From assembly GCF_000247815.1 (NCBI RefSeq), contig NC_021679.1, positions 36,945,828-37,009,827 on the forward strand: a stretch of 64,000 bases of DNA, written 5' to 3'. Below are positions 14,168 to 62,194 of the stretch, one piece after another. The DNA comes from Ficedula albicollis. Lineage: Eukaryota > Chordata > Aves > Passeriformes > Muscicapidae. The translations under genes were made by a program, and so were the position numbers. The stretch's first letter is position 1. Every line of letters begins with the position of its first letter. The notes below the pieces were generated by a model. That model was not told the origin of the DNA and ran no database searches. It saw only the letters and a program-made list of their open reading frames with translations.

Positions 14168-16510
14168 AAATTTCCATTCCCCTGGTAACCCCTAAATTAG
14201 TAATGTACAGCAGAACTGAACATTTACAAATAGTTATTTCTTCCTCAATTTCTGCATCTGTTTATTAGATATTTTCAGAACATTCTCTCTCAGAGATTCC
14301 TGAAATTCAAATAATCATTATAAAAGCATTGCAGAACTGTGCTGAATAATATCAGCTTTTTGGAAGCCTGAAACATGAGAATTGAAAGAAAATTCCTCAT
14401 TTCTTTATCCAAATTCCCCTGAAAAAAGTGGATGTGAGGTTTCTCCACTTCTCATTAACAGATTGCTCAGTAATATTCCATTTAATAATATTCCCTAGGA
14501 AAGGTTTGGATAACAGTGACATCATTCTTAGCTGATTTCTGGTGTACACCAAATATTAACCTTAATTTTGACAAAATCTGAGTGCTGCCATCGTGCTGAC
14601 ACAAAATACATCTGTGTCACATGCACAGTTCTGAGCTGCTCCCCTTGGAAAGGAAAAAATCCACGTGGTGGAAAGCCTGGGTGTCCTTCCATGGAGTGGA
14701 AATAATAAATATATTATTCAATTATAAATAAATATTAATCAATCCATAGTGAACAGTCAGGGATGAGCATTAAAAACAAAATCCTTTTCTTTCCTGCCTT
14801 TGTTTTTTGTTGGTTTTTTTTGTTTTTTGTGCAAAGCCTTTCAGAGATCTCTGTATTTTGGGAGGAGGGACTTTATCCATTCTTTCATTGGAAGTGACAG
14901 CCTCAGCTGTCCCAACTTTGGGAATTGCACAGAAAGATGGGTTAAAAGTGAGAAGATTTTAGGGATTGGTGCTGTCCAGAACCACTGCTAAAAAAAAATC
15001 CTGCTCCTTCCCAGCTCATTACCATGGATGACTTCATGGCACAATTAAACCTCCAAAACTGAGAATACTCTGATTTTTCCCTGGTGGGAAGGATATCAGA
15101 TTTATATCTGGTTAATTAACAGCACCCTGATCCAAAATGCTCCAGGGAAAGGGATTTATGTGCCATGCTCCTAAATGATCAGCTGGGTTCCATGGGCATC
15201 AATCACTTTTTCTCCATGAAAATCATTTTCATGTTGTTTTATTAGTGAAGGTTCCTGCTTAGAAGTGGCTTGGGAAAATAAATTCCTGCTGGGAAAGCAG
15301 GCTGGGAACATCCAGAGGTTGGAGAACAGGGACAGGAGCCTGGAATCCTCCTGGATTTTTGTTATTTATGGCTGAATTCATCCAATTGACTGTCAGGGAA
15401 TCATCCAGAAATCATCTTCGTCACCAGCCCAGAGCACTGAGTGCTGCATCCAGGTGTTCCTTGGACACCTCCAGGGAATTCTCTGATGGAGTGGTTAAAT
15501 TCCAATCCTAAAAAATTCTACAGCATCAAGAGTGGTGTAAAATAAGAGAATATAAACCTTGTTACAGATATAAAACTGCTTTAAAAGTTTGAAATAACTC
15601 AGTAGCAGAGCTGGTTAGGCTGGTGTGGAGAGAGTTGGCACTTGGGCAATTTAAAATGTTCATTTTAATTAAGTTATTCAGAGCAATTTTCTGATTGTGG
15701 CAAAATACTCTTAAGAATCTGTATTTACAAATGAGATCTGTTTTCAACCCAAAGGCTGGAGTATATCACGAGTATATTGTGTTTATCATGAGTAAATCAT
15801 GAGTAAATCATGTAGAGCTGAGCCATGGCCTGGACTCCACCCCAAGGAAAAGAACCCTGAAGAATTCAAGGTTTCCTTCCTACTTCAGGCACTTTTGTTT
15901 GTTGAATCACTGGCCTAAAAATAGGCCCTCATAAAGTATTCACCACTGATCTAATTAGTCAGGAGAATGCTGCTTTTCAAACTGGGAAAGCATTCCCAAA
16001 AAAATGATGCAACATTTCTATCTAATTAGATGATACAGGAGAATCCTGGCTGATTGCTTTGATAGACTTAAACAGATTAATAATGTGCAAGTGGTAACTA
16101 AATAAAAACTCCTTTTCAGTGAGTGCTTTTTAAGAAGCTAAAATTTTTTTATTAGTTCTGAAACCCCAGGACTGTGATTTGAGAGCATTTCTCATTTTGG
16201 AGGTTTTTCAATGCTAGAAAAGAAAGCCTCAAAAATGAGATTGTAATTTGTGTCTCTAAGCAGTGTTTGGTGTTTTTCCTAAATTTCTGCAAGTTTTTAT
16301 ATCCAAAATGTGGCCATTCCATGGGTGGGAGCTGGGATTTGTACCTCAGAGAGCCAGGCAGGGATTGTGGAGCCCCTTTGTGATCCATGGAATTGTTAGG
16401 CACTTCAAAGTTCATGTAAAGGAAAAAAAAAAAAGTAAGGGATCATCAGAAGTATTTGGAGGACAAGGGAGAGATTTAGGTTATATTTGAATAGGAAAAA
16501 ATTCATTACT

Positions 16511-16605
16511 CAGAGGTTGGAGCAACCTGGGATAGTGGAAGGTGTCCCTTGGGGTGGAACAAAATGAGCTTTAAGGTCTTTCCAACCCAAACCATTCCAT
16601 GATTT
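16511..16605 (+). mobile_element. CR1 LINE 3' end fragment
   Basis: gaggttggagcaacctggga, ggaaggtgtccc, and caacccaaaccattccatga. Confidence 0.85.
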
Positions 16606-17290
16606 GCAATATCAACCTGTCAAAATTTGTCTTAATTGGCTCAACAGTCGCTTACTAATAAAATAAATATTATTCGTATCATATGTAATCCAGACAATGT
16701 CTAATTTAAATTTCTTTTTACATCCTATCAAGTTCTCTATTTTTCCCACTTGACTCAAAAATTGTGAAAGTAAATATTAACAGCTGAGGGTGCAAAGAGG
16801 CTGCCTGAAATCCAGCATTTCAAAAAAAGGGAGAGAGTCCCATGAAAAATTGAAACCACACTTCCAGCAGATGAAAATGAAGGAGAAATTTTCCTTGCAG
16901 GGAAGGGGTCGAGGGGGCTCGAGGGGGGAGGGGATTCTGTGTAGCTCTGCATAGTTCTCCAGTGAAATATTGTGAAGGATATCATAATGAAACTGGACTG
17001 CAAAACAAATCTAAACATCATGTGCTGGCACGGGGCAAAAAGCAGTCGCTGGTTTGGATGTGGGAAGTTGTGAGATAGCAGGACTTGTGTGGAGCTGCCA
17101 GGAGATTGCTGAGGGGGGGGATTTATTCCATGGCTGATGGAAATCAGGCCTTTGGATTCCTTCCAGTGTCCAGAACACTTTGGGCTTGCTCCAAAATCCA
17201 ACTTCTTTGCATCCCAGTCCAAAATACTTTAGGGAGTGCTTGGATGGGGAAGGGGCAGATGGTGCATCAGGGGATGGGGGGCTCTGCACT

Positions 17291-17541
17291 CATGGAATCC
17301 CCAAATCCCTGAGCTGGAAAAACCCTCCAGGACCATGGAGTCCCAGCTGTGCCCCATCCCCACCTTGTCCTCATCCCAGAGCTCTGGGTGCCACCTCCAG
17401 GAATTCCTGGGACACACCAGGGATGGGGATCCAAACCTCCCTGGATATTATTTGCAATCCCTGACCCCCCTTTCCATGGGGAAATTCCTGCTGGTGTCCA
17501 CCCTGCCCTCCCCTGGCACAGCTTGAGGCCATTCCCTCTTA
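17291..17541 (-). mobile_element. CR1-like LINE fragment, reverse orientation
   Basis: On the + strand it reads catggaatccccaaatccct ... gctggaaaaaccctccagga ... cagcttgaggccattccctc, the layout of an inverted CR1 3' end of a different subfamily from its neighbour. Confidence 0.65.
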
Positions 17542-17948
17542 TATGAATCTCTGGAGCTTTGACTTGTGTCTTGTTATTAAATTAATTAAATCAAATAACA
17601 CCCAGGAACTTTTCATGTGTGGCTCACAATGGAATTTCATGGCAATGTGGATGGGGGCACCTCTTACCTGTTCTATTTGTGCCTATAGAGACATGCAGAG
17701 GTTCCTGGGGTTTCACTTTGTGTAAATCCAGATGGAACTGTGCTGGATTTTAGGGAAAAACATCTCATTTCCTATAAAACAGGGGTTCTGTGTGCACTGG
17801 AATCTCCCAGGCAGCCTTTGCCCTGTTTCCAGGATCTCAGCACACCCAGGCACCTCAGGGTGTCCTCCCAGCACAGACAACTGCACAGAAAAGTCAAATT
17901 TGGGGACTGGGAATAGCTAATTTTGTACCTAGAGGAGAACAGAATTTA

Positions 17949-18178
17949 GAACCATGGAATTCCAGCATGGTTGGGGATGGAAAGGACCTTAAAGATCCTC
18001 TGATCCTCACCTTCCACCACCCCAGGTTGCTCCAAGCCCTGTCCAGCCTGGCCTGGGACTCTTCCAGGGATCCAGGGGCAGCCACAGCTTCTCTGGGCAC
18101 CCTGTGCCAGAGTCTCCCCACCCTCAGAGGGAAAAATTCCTCCCCAATATCCCACCTAACCCTGCTCTTTTTCCTAAA
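17949..18178 (-). mobile_element. CR1 LINE fragment, reverse orientation
   Basis: On the + strand: aaccatggaattccagcatg, gatggaaaggaccttaaaga, ggttgctccaagccctgtcc, and gccacagcttctctgggcac. This is a clear inverted CR1 3' region. Confidence 0.9.
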
Positions 18179-19000
18179 AATATTTAAATATTTTCCACAG
18201 ATTAAACACTTCAGTGGTTTTTATTTTTTTTAGCTCTTTTCAGTCCTGTTTCTCCCCAGGTGTACCCCAGACAAAGTTTGTCAGGTTAGATGCTGAGAAT
18301 CCTGTGGTGGAGGTGGAATGGGAGCTGAGGTGGGACCCTGCAGAGCCTGCAGAAATAAAAAGTTACTGTGAGGTGTCTCTTGCAAAAATAAGCAATTGCT
18401 GGATATTATTTGCTCATAGTGGCCCTAAATAGCAACATGAGCCACAGCAGGGCTGGGCTGAGACATGAGCAACTTCCCCTGCACCGAGTGCTCCCAGTAT
18501 TTGATAAATCCTCTGATTTTATTGCATTACAGAAGGTTAATTCTCAATTAATTCAGAACAGCAGGGAAATTTTTTTACCTGTTTTACCCTTGCATGGGAC
18601 CTACAGTAAAAATGCCACTGCAGCTTTCAGCAGTAAGGTGAATTCTGGCCTGCTTTTGATGAAACCTCATCTGCTCCCTCCTTAATCAGGATAAAACCAC
18701 TCAAACCCCCAAATTTCTGAACTGAAAACCTGAGTGAGCCCTGAACTGCTGCCAAGAGCTCTCCAAATCCTATTTCTGTGTTGCAGCCTGAGAGATTAAA
18801 GGGTGGATTGTTTGATAGGAGACATGACAAGGTGTCTGTGGGACATCCTCTGTGACCTTTGTGGGGCAGGAGCTCTCCAGGCTCCTCATCCCTTCCCCAC
18901 TTTGGGCTGGCCAAGGATTGCATCCCCTTGGAATGCTTGGGAAAGTGGAACCAGCCCGTTCCAGAAACCTTCATCCTGCAGAAAATCCAAAATCTCACAC

Positions 19001-19137
19001 TCATTAAGGTTGGGAAAAGCCTCCAGGATCACAGATTCCAACCTTTGGCCAATTCCCTGTTCTTGAAATTGCAGCCCCTCTCTCAAGGGGGTCTGTCCAG
19101 CCTGCTCCTTTTATCCACAGCCTTCTTGGAGACACCC
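19001..19137 (-). mobile_element. Probable degraded CR1 fragment, reverse orientation
   Basis: tcattaaggttgggaaaagc followed by ctccaggatcacagattcca resembles an inverted CR1 end; the rest is diverged. Confidence 0.45.
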
Positions 19138-19254
19138 TGGTGAGGTTTTTGTTTTTTTCTTTTTGGAGCATTTGGAACTTTACATTTCTAAGCAGCACTT
19201 CTAAAGGGAATGTTCTGCATGAGGGTACTTAAGGGAACATTTTCCAGGACTATA

Positions 19255-19568
19255 TTTATGCCTCTGTAGTCTTCCTTTAGTGGTCTTGAAGGAAGGAGCT
19301 GTTATTACTGTTAAATATAGATGTAATGTGGTGTTATTGCAGAAATGTCTTTATGTTCCATTTCTGGCTTTAAAAAAAAAAAATCTTTTCTTATTGAAAT
19401 CAGTCAGGTCTGTTTATGCCTCTGTAGTCTTCCTTTAGTGGTCTTGAAGGAAGGAGCTGTTATTACTGTTAAATATAGATGTAATGTGGTGTTATTGCAG
19501 AAATGTCTTTATGTTCCATTTCTGGCTTTAAAAAAAAAAACCTTTTCTTATTAAAATCAGTCAGGTCT
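19255..19568. repeat. 158-bp tandem duplication
   Basis: Copies start at tttatgcctctgtag (19255 and 19413), with only a few differences near the A run. Upstream of MBD5 exon 1. Confidence 0.95.
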
Positions 19569-20411
19569 ATAACATTTATTATGTTTTAACAGGTTGGCAT
19601 AATGTTAGTGTTGGGGATAAGGAAGGATTGATACCTGATTCCAAATAAAAAACAAAATCTCCTAATGGTGTTACTACAGCAGTCATTATGCCATCCTATA
19701 TTTGAATGTTGTTTTTTTCCTGGTGTATTTACTATTTAAATCCCATATTCCACATTAGTCTCACCTTAATAAAATGTCCAGTCTCAAGTGTTAAGTCTCA
19801 CCTGGTCAGCTTGAAAAAACTATTTCGGGAGGAATAACACAACTTCTGTCATGAGAGAAAATCTCTGAGGGGGATTATTCCTGAGGATATTCAGATTGTT
19901 TCAAAGGTATTCAGAGATCACTCACTGCTGCTGGCTTTTCTCTTTTTATTACCCAATTTATTGGTGAGATGATTATTTTAATTCAATCGAAATGCAGGAG
20001 GTTTGCATTTTTATGGATATTATCAAAGCCTAGAAGCAGCTTCCTTCACATGAAATTCATTCAGTTTTCTAAACAATTTTTAAAGGGCATTAATTTAGTC
20101 ATCTGCTGATAGTTCTGAACATATGTGAAAATATTCAGTGAAAAGATGCATCCCTGAATTCACCCAAACTCCACATCAACTATTTAACAGCAGCTGCTCT
20201 CCTGTAGCTTTTAAGATGTAGCTCGATTGCATCCACGTATAAATAGAAAATGCTGGCAGGATTCTGTTTGCTCTGAGCCTTATTTTGATGGTTCCATTGA
20301 CATTTGAAATTTTGATTTGAAGCTCTGGAAATGGCTGCAGCTGTAAACATCTCCCTGAGTTACTGCACTGGGCTGAAAGGCTCACGTGTTTCCCGCATCT
20401 GTCTCTTTCAG

Positions 20412-20666
20412 GCGGGTTGGTTGGAGCCAAGGAGTCAGCAAAGAAACTCAAGAAGACAACTTGGATCATGACCAGAAGATAAAAAGAAAACAAAAAGAAT
20501 GTGGCATATAAAGGGTGTAATACCTGGAGGTATTGGATCTGACTCATGTTTATGAAAATGAGACAAGCTTTCACAAAACACAAGTTATCTTAGACAGTCA
20601 TCAAGCTTGGAGCCATCATGCTGTTGAACTAGAAATTCTCCTTTTCCCCATTCTCCTTTCTGACAG
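20412..20666 (+). other. Candidate non-coding 5'UTR exon of MBD5
   Basis: A 255-nt stretch lies between a good acceptor (ctgtctctttcag) and a good donor (TGACAG|gtaaca), about 320 bp before the MBD5 start codon. It has stops in all frames and short upstream ATGs. MBD5 genes have several non-coding 5' exons, so a UTR exon is the natural reading. Not confirmed by any transcript. Confidence 0.5.
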
Positions 20667-20983
20667 GTAACAAAGGATTGGTGAATTATGATTTTCCCAA
20701 GTTGGAAGCACTAATTTTTATCTATATAGTTCATCCTTATGAATATATAAGGAGTTAAACATTGCATATTTAATGTGGATTATAATGGGAAAGTGACTCA
20801 TTAACCAAAATGGCCACTTTTAAGGACTTGGTTTCAAACTGAGCTGGAGCCTCCCAATGCACTTTGTAGGATTTGGGGAAAGCTGTGCTGCAGGGCCTGC
20901 TCTGGGAGGCCAGGATGACATGTAGTAAAAGGATATCACCTTACTGTTGATATCTCTGAAGACTCACAAGCAGAAACAGGAAA

Positions 20984-53653
<32,670 letters not shown>

Positions 53654-53965
53654 CATTGAATGTCTTTGTTACTGGTCCAGTCCTTATCACAGTGAACGTG
53701 CACATGATCTATGTAGGTGTTGATGCAGACGTGGCTCTGTCAGGATTTCTGTGGAGACAGCTGCTGCCATCGCAGGGCACCACGAGGAGCAGTGGTACCA
53801 CATTTGGGATGATTAGGAGGGATAGAGGTTGCTGGATAAGCCAATCAGAAATCTTGAAAGGTTGCAGTAACAATGTCAGATGATTACTGAATTTTTTTTT
53901 TTTCTATAATACTAAAAATTGTGATTATAAGAAATAGTCCAAATGTTTCTGAGAAATTTTCATTG

Positions 53966-53973
53966 TGTATATA
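53966..53973 (+). promoter_or_regulatory. Pumilio response element TGTATATA
   Basis: Exact match to UGUANAUA in the proximal 3'UTR. PUM1/2 bind this motif and repress or destabilise mRNAs, often in neurons. Function here is inferred. Confidence 0.5.
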
Positions 53974-54005
53974 GATAATACAGAATTTCATGGTGATATC
54001 TGAAC

Positions 54006-54013
54006 TGTAAATA
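54006..54013 (+). promoter_or_regulatory. Pumilio response element TGTAAATA
   Basis: A second exact UGUANAUA match, 40 nt downstream of the first, in TGTAAATATTGTACA. Confidence 0.5.
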
Positions 54014-54141
54014 TTGTACAATATTGTCATGTACAAGCGTACCTAATGCACACTTTATCTTTTATTGTACAAAAAATAGTGTACAAAATTCTTTGGTTTC
54101 TATTGAGTACACATACAAGAGACTACCAGTGTAAAGTGATA

Positions 54142-54147
54142 AATAAA
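54142..54147 (+). promoter_or_regulatory. Proximal poly(A) signal AATAAA
   Basis: AATAAA in gtgataAATAAAAATAC, 489 nt after the MBD5 stop. It could give a short 3'UTR isoform. No cleavage data. Confidence 0.5.
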
Positions 54148-55310
54148 AATACAGCCTAAATGCTTTTATATGATAATGTAAAAGATGCTGTTTTTGTATT
54201 TAACAGCAGAAAGAAGGCATGATTATGTAATACCTTAATTATGACATCCACTTCACGCCACTGAGTGTTCATTGCTCTGTCTGTTTGGAATGAACCTTGC
54301 CTGGAAGTGCTGTACTCCAGTTCAGGCCTTTAGGAGAGCGCAGCCTCCATTCCCAGCTGTGATGGGATGTGGGATCACAGCTCCAGTTAACAATTCAAAG
54401 GCTGCAACCCCACGGTTGCTTTTTTATTTACTTAGCTTTGAACGTAGAACGCTGTAGATTGGATTAAAAAGGACAAAAAAAAAAAAAAAGAAAAAAAAGA
54501 GTAGAGGGACTATTTTAGTCAGCCATTTCTGTAGGAGAAGTTTCATAGCCACCTGAGGAACTAAAGAGTCGATACCCCTGTAACGTTGAGCCCCTCCAAC
54601 CACCCCCTAGATTAATTAGCTCAATTATCTGACGTCATTAACACGGTGTTTCCTCAGAAGGGGGCAGAGGCCCTGCTTTCAGGAGTGATCAGGACCGATT
54701 GCTGTTGATTACCTTTGGTTTGGCAGTAGGATGAAAGAGCAAAAAAAGCAATCCCAGGATCCATCTCGCAGTATTAAAACAGAAAAAAAAGTTAAGGGTG
54801 GCTTACAAAACTATTAGCAACAGTAATTTTTATCAGTATTATGTAACATATCAGATTTATTTTATTTAAAAAGAATTATTTATACCATTAACAGATTCTT
54901 ATATATATTAATGTGGCTGAAATGCGCAGGTTAAATCTATTAACCAAATTATTTATGTTATATTAAGTGAGAAATGTGAAACATATGTAGAAAAAAAAAT
55001 TAATACACTACAGATTTAAAAGTCTAAAGCTATGAGCCATTATAAAATTAACGAACGGAAGTGTAGCACAACATTCTTTCCATTTGATTTCATTTTTCTT
55101 TTTCACTCGGCTGGTGCTGATGGTGAGGGAAGCCTGCGAGGCTTCCCAGAATAACTCCAGCTCACCGTTCCCGGTCCCAGGGGGAGCTTTGCTCCAGCTC
55201 TGGGGCCGGCACCAGCGCTTACCTCAGATTTCCTTCTCCCCGAGTCCCGCCTGTCGCTCTCTGGCTAAGGACTGGCAGTGATCAGCACCCCGGGCAGCGG
55301 AGGCTCCTGG

Positions 55311-55625
55311 GGATCCCAGAGATCCTGAGCATCCCAAGGATCCTGAGAATCTCGAGGATCCTGAACATCCAAGGATCCTGAGGATCCTGAAGATCCCAAG
55401 GATCCTAAGGGTCCCGAGGATCCCAAAGATCCCAAGGATCCTGAGGGTCCCAAGGATCCTGAGGATACCGAGGATCCTGAATATCCCAAGGATCCCGAGG
55501 ATCCCAAGGGTCCTGAAGATCCCAAGGATCCTGAGGATCCCAGAGATCCCAAGGGTCCCGAGGATCCTGAAAATCGCAGGGGTCCCAAGGGTACCGAGGA
55601 TCCCAAGGATCCCAAGGACCCCAAG
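55311..55625. repeat. 9-bp repeat array rich in GGATCC
   Basis: Units of the type aggatcctg/aggatccca repeated about 35 times with variation, giving many palindromic GGATCC sites. Part of the GC-rich block in the 3'UTR-like region. Confidence 0.93.
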
Positions 55626-55673
55626 GACCGTGGCTCCTCTCCTGTTGCCCGAGCCCCGTTCCACATGCCCCAG

Positions 55674-56265
<592 letters not shown>

Positions 56266-56335
56266 AGTGGGGCTCGGTGGTCAGTGGGGCTCGGTGGTCA
56301 GCGGGGCTCGGTGGTCAGCGGGGCTCGGTGCTCGG
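56266..56335. repeat. 17-bp minisatellite, right part
   Basis: About four units of agtggggctcggtggtc type directly after the 444-nt C run. Continues into GC-rich unique sequence. Confidence 0.9.
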
Positions 56336-56801
56336 TGCCCGGCTGCAGCTCCCTCGGGGCTCCGGGGGCTCCGGGCCGGGCGGGGTCCCTGCGGAGCCCC
56401 TTCTTCGGGCAGGTTCATTTGTCTCTCCGTCCTCCACGCCGAGCCCTTGCCGGGGTTCCCGTTTTCCCGTCGCGCGTGGCCGTGTCCCGGTGCCCTCGGC
56501 TCTTGCCCGTCCCGGTCCCTGCGCGTGGGCGATGCTGAGCCCCCGTGCCTCGGGATTCCCTTTGCCTCCTCCCTCTGCTTGGTGTCCCAGAGCTGAGTTT
56601 GTGTCTCCTTCGGCCCTTAGCTCTGTGCTCCCTCCTCGCTGTTTTACTTTACATCCCTAAGATTATGTAAAGTATTCTCGTGCACTTGATTTCCTCGGTT
56701 AATAATGGCATTGATGTGGGTGCTAGGAGTAGTTTGTTTCAGTCCATACCAATTTTTTTTTTTCTCTTTTAGAGTTTTTATGGTTTCATGTAAGCAGTTA
56801 A

Positions 56802-56809
56802 TGTAAATA
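56802..56809 (+). promoter_or_regulatory. Pumilio response element TGTAAATA
   Basis: A third exact UGUANAUA match, in the distal 3'UTR-like segment after the GC-rich block. Its TGTAAATATTGT context repeats that of the site at 54006. Confidence 0.45.
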
Positions 56810-56997
56810 TTGTGAGCATTACAGGTCATGCAGTGTTGTAACATTTTAAGAAATGTTGCACCGACTTTACGATTAAAAAACTGGTCACTCATACTTGAAT
56901 TTTGCCCATAGAGCCATTTCTTTCTCTTTGCATTAAAGCATAATCTACTTTTTTGATGGAGGCCCAACCCTTCTTTCTACCTTATTATTTTTTGTTT

Positions 56998-57003
56998 AAT
57001 AAA
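56998..57003 (+). promoter_or_regulatory. Distal poly(A) signal AATAAA
   Basis: AATAAA in tttgtttAATAAATCTC, followed by T-rich sequence (ctattttttctaatag). Likely candidate for a long 3'UTR end. Confidence 0.45.
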
Positions 57004-57020
57004 TCTCTATTTTTTCTAAT

Positions 57021-58255
57021 AGAAGACTTAAAAATGAAAATTTAAAAAAAAAATACTTTTTGCCTACTTTCTAATTTAAGAGAGAATTCCTATATTTAAA
57101 AGGTGGAGAAAAAATAATAAAAAAAAAAACACACAAAAAAAAAAATTACACTCCATTGTGGAAAGTGGAACACCACTGGATTTGTCATTAACATGGCACA
57201 ATCACCCAAAAGTGGCTGAGTACAGCGAGCCCACGACGCCGATCAGGACCTCGGTAGATTTAGGGAACGCCGTGATTCCTTGAGGATGTAAAGTGTTGCA
57301 TATTCTTGTCTATTTATTTATTTATTTATTATGCTTTCTTTTGCTTAAGTGGGTGACAATGTGGTTGAGTCATTCAGATGACATTCAAATTAAAGGAAAT
57401 ATTCCTCTTTCTATTATGGTGCGTTGTGTGAACGCCATAAACGGAACGAAACGAAAATATTTTCATTTCTTTCGATGGATTTTCTTCGTATTTTCAACTT
57501 TCTGGCTGGTATCAGCTGCAAAAAAAATAATATCCACATAGTTTAAAAATAATTTTAAAAAAGGAAAAAAAAAAAAAACCACCCCACCTCTGATGTCCCA
57601 GGCCCCCCCCCCCCCCCCCCCTTAAAAATAATTTTAAAAAAGAAAAAAAAAAAAAAAAACCACCCCACCTCTGATGTCCCAGGTCTGTTATCCTCACAGT
57701 CTAAGGTTTTAGGGGTTAAGAGGAACTTCAAATTCCAAGGTCTTTCCGAAATCATCTTTGCAGAAGGTTTATAAGTCATGTGATATCCTTTTGGAGTCCC
57801 TGAGTTTGATGGTCTAGAGATATTAGAGGGCTCGTGGTGGACTGAATTACCTTAGGACTGAATTACCTTTCTTAGCTACAGTTTGTATTTTGCTATGTAG
57901 GGTTGTAATGTGAGAATTCCAGAAGAGCCGTAGCATAAAAGTGCTTTTCTATTTTTTAAAAAAACCCATTCTAGTCTTACTAAGAATTAGAGAATTTTTT
58001 TAATATCAGTTTTGTAATTTTTGATAAAGTTGTCAATATTATGATTAAATCACCAGAAAAAACAGTTCCTGTGCTGTTCTCTTCGGGGCAGGGACTTTGT
58101 CTTCTGACGGATTATGGGATGCCCACTCTTAAACGGGGCCACGGGCACCGCTGTCGAATTAAAATAGCAACCCACATCTGTGAGGTTGAGTTAAACCCAC
58201 GAGAGCCAAGGGAATTCCCAGTTCAGCCTGCACATCCCAGTGCCTGGCCGTGGTT
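57021..58255. other. AT-rich sequence after the distal poly(A) signal
   Basis: Repeat-poor apart from the X-C19-X' duplication. It may be further 3'UTR or proximal intergenic sequence. Confidence 0.5.
57543..57683. repeat. X-C19-X' duplication in 3'UTR-like sequence
   Basis: A 60-nt segment (57543-57602, ttaaaaataattttaaa... to ...gatgtcccagg) is followed by 19 C (57603-57621) and then by a near-identical copy (57622-57683), which runs on into unique sequence. They differ by one G and the A-tract length. Confidence 0.95.
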
Positions 58256-58338
58256 TGTGCGCTCCGGGGAGGCCGCGGCGGCGGCGCCGCGCCCGACCGG
58301 TAAGTTCAGGGAGCCGGCGGCTGCGGAGCCGGGATCTC
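58256..58338 (+). promoter_or_regulatory. Small CpG-rich patch with a strong splice donor
   Basis: gaggccgcggcggcggcgcc followed by gcgcccgaccg|gtaagt (donor GT at 58300-58301). The patch is sharply more CpG-rich than its AT-rich surroundings. It could be a small CpG-island promoter with a non-coding first exon of another transcript, or a GC-rich repeat. I cannot identify a gene. Confidence 0.3.
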
Positions 58339-58401
58339 ATCACACCAGCCAGGACCTCATCACACCAGCCAGGATCTCATCACACCAGCCAGGATCTCAT
58401 C
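58333..58401. repeat. 20-bp tandem repeat, about 3.5 copies
   Basis: atctcatcacaccagccagg repeated with one c/t variant, directly downstream of a CpG-rich patch. Confidence 0.93.
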
Positions 58402-60787
<2,386 letters not shown>

Positions 60788-60799
60788 CTTTCCCTCATT

Positions 60800-61440
60800 T
60801 GTTTAATTGGGACCAAAAGGAGAATCTGTAGTTCCCAGGCTTGGCCTTAAAACTTTCATGAACCAAAATAACAAACAAGACATAACAAATGGGGTATTGG
60901 GAAGGAATAAACCTTTGTCATTTACAACTTGGTTACAATGGTACAAAATGGACAACAAAGTGTTAGACAATAAATAAATAAAAACCATATAAATTTTTAA
61001 GATATATTTTAAAAAATTGGGACAAACTTAAGACTAATGGAAGTACAAGCCTGGTTTTTGCCACCCTGAAACCAGCAAGGGGACAATGACTTTTATAGAA
61101 TTGCCCATAAAGTCTTGTTTTAGCAGCCACTTTGACAAGTTTCTGTCCAGATGCTGGGTCCAGGTGTGGCTCCCAACACCTTTTATCCTGGGATCAGGAG
61201 TGTCCTGAGCTGCATCCACACAAAGAGTGAGGTGGAAGGGGTTTGTCCTGACGTGAGGCATGGAAACACATGTCCAAGGCACATGTGATCCTGGTTAAAA
61301 TACTTGGGATGCCTGTGGGGGAACTAGGCTGAAGCCTGGTAATGGTGCAAATCAAATCTGTGACAGCAAGGAGTCCTCACCAGGGCAGATTTAAGCCAGG
61401 TTTAGCCAAAAACAGAGTCAAGCTTTGGGAGTTACAACAA
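60800..61440. other. Unassigned, possibly transposon-derived block after the hexanucleotide array
   Basis: About 640 bp with A-rich left part and mixed right part (aagcctggtttttgccaccc, gcaaggggacaatgac, ggaggaggt-free). There is no long frame, no CR1 signature, and no splice signals of note. It may be an old LTR fragment, but I cannot support a family. Confidence 0.25.
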
Positions 61441-62194
61441 AATATCTGCAGCTGCTGGAACTGATTGGCTTCGCTGAGAGCAGAGCTGATATCACTGAGG
61501 AATAAAAGAAAGGCAACAAAGCCCAGCAAGCAGCAAATGATGAATTATTCAATGCAAATGTCAACTTTTAGCAGTGACTGTGGTTGTAAATCTTTTTTTG
61601 CAAGGCTGAGCGTTGCCATTAAGCAACTCCACATGATGCTACATCTGTCAGATTTCTATCATTTTATTTTTATGGATGCCGGGGAAAATATTGGGAATTT
61701 CCACGTTCACATTTTATTAACATCATTTCCCCAACTTCTGTCGTCCTCTGATTTAATGTTTGGTTGGTTTTTCTGGCAAGGCTTAAATCCATGCCCACTT
61801 CAGGAACATCCCAAGCTGTGAGTCTTCAAATGAAAATCGGCTTTTGTGGAGAAATTTTAATTTTTCCGTGTTTTGAACCCCAGTTGAATTCCTTGGGAAG
61901 ATGGGGAATGGTGAGGGAGGAGTGAGGAGTGTGAGTACTGGGGGATTCCTATCACATCCATATAATCAATCTGTCCAAGGATTTCTATAGCTCCCATTAT
62001 CCCCCGTGCCTCCAGGATAAGAAGCTGGGAACAATTGCCCATTGTCAGTTTATGAAGGAACTTTTTCATCTTCCTTCCCCTAAGACTCGATTCTTAATTA
62101 AGTAAATTAAAATTAATTACAGAACGTGTACAACAAGATGTTATCACGGCTGTGCCCCGAACTGAGCTCTGTGTGCTGTGCCTGCTCTGTGTCC

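Larger units (their letters stand above)
6043..20411. other. Non-coding sequence with scattered CR1 fragments
   Basis: About 14 kb of AT-rich sequence with no conserved protein-coding frame. Holds the CR1 ends at 6.7, 8.8, 10.6, 16.5, 17.3, 17.9 and 19.0 kb, the 48-bp and 158-bp duplications and one possible small exon at 12881. Probably intronic to MBD5 5'UTR exons. Confidence 0.6.

Noticed and set aside
17790..18233. A 147-residue open frame
   Set aside because: It lies mostly within an inverted CR1 fragment.
57543..57683. Retroposed element with A-rich tail and target-site duplication
   Set aside because: The two copies are the whole flanking sequence, not short target sites, and only C residues lie between them.
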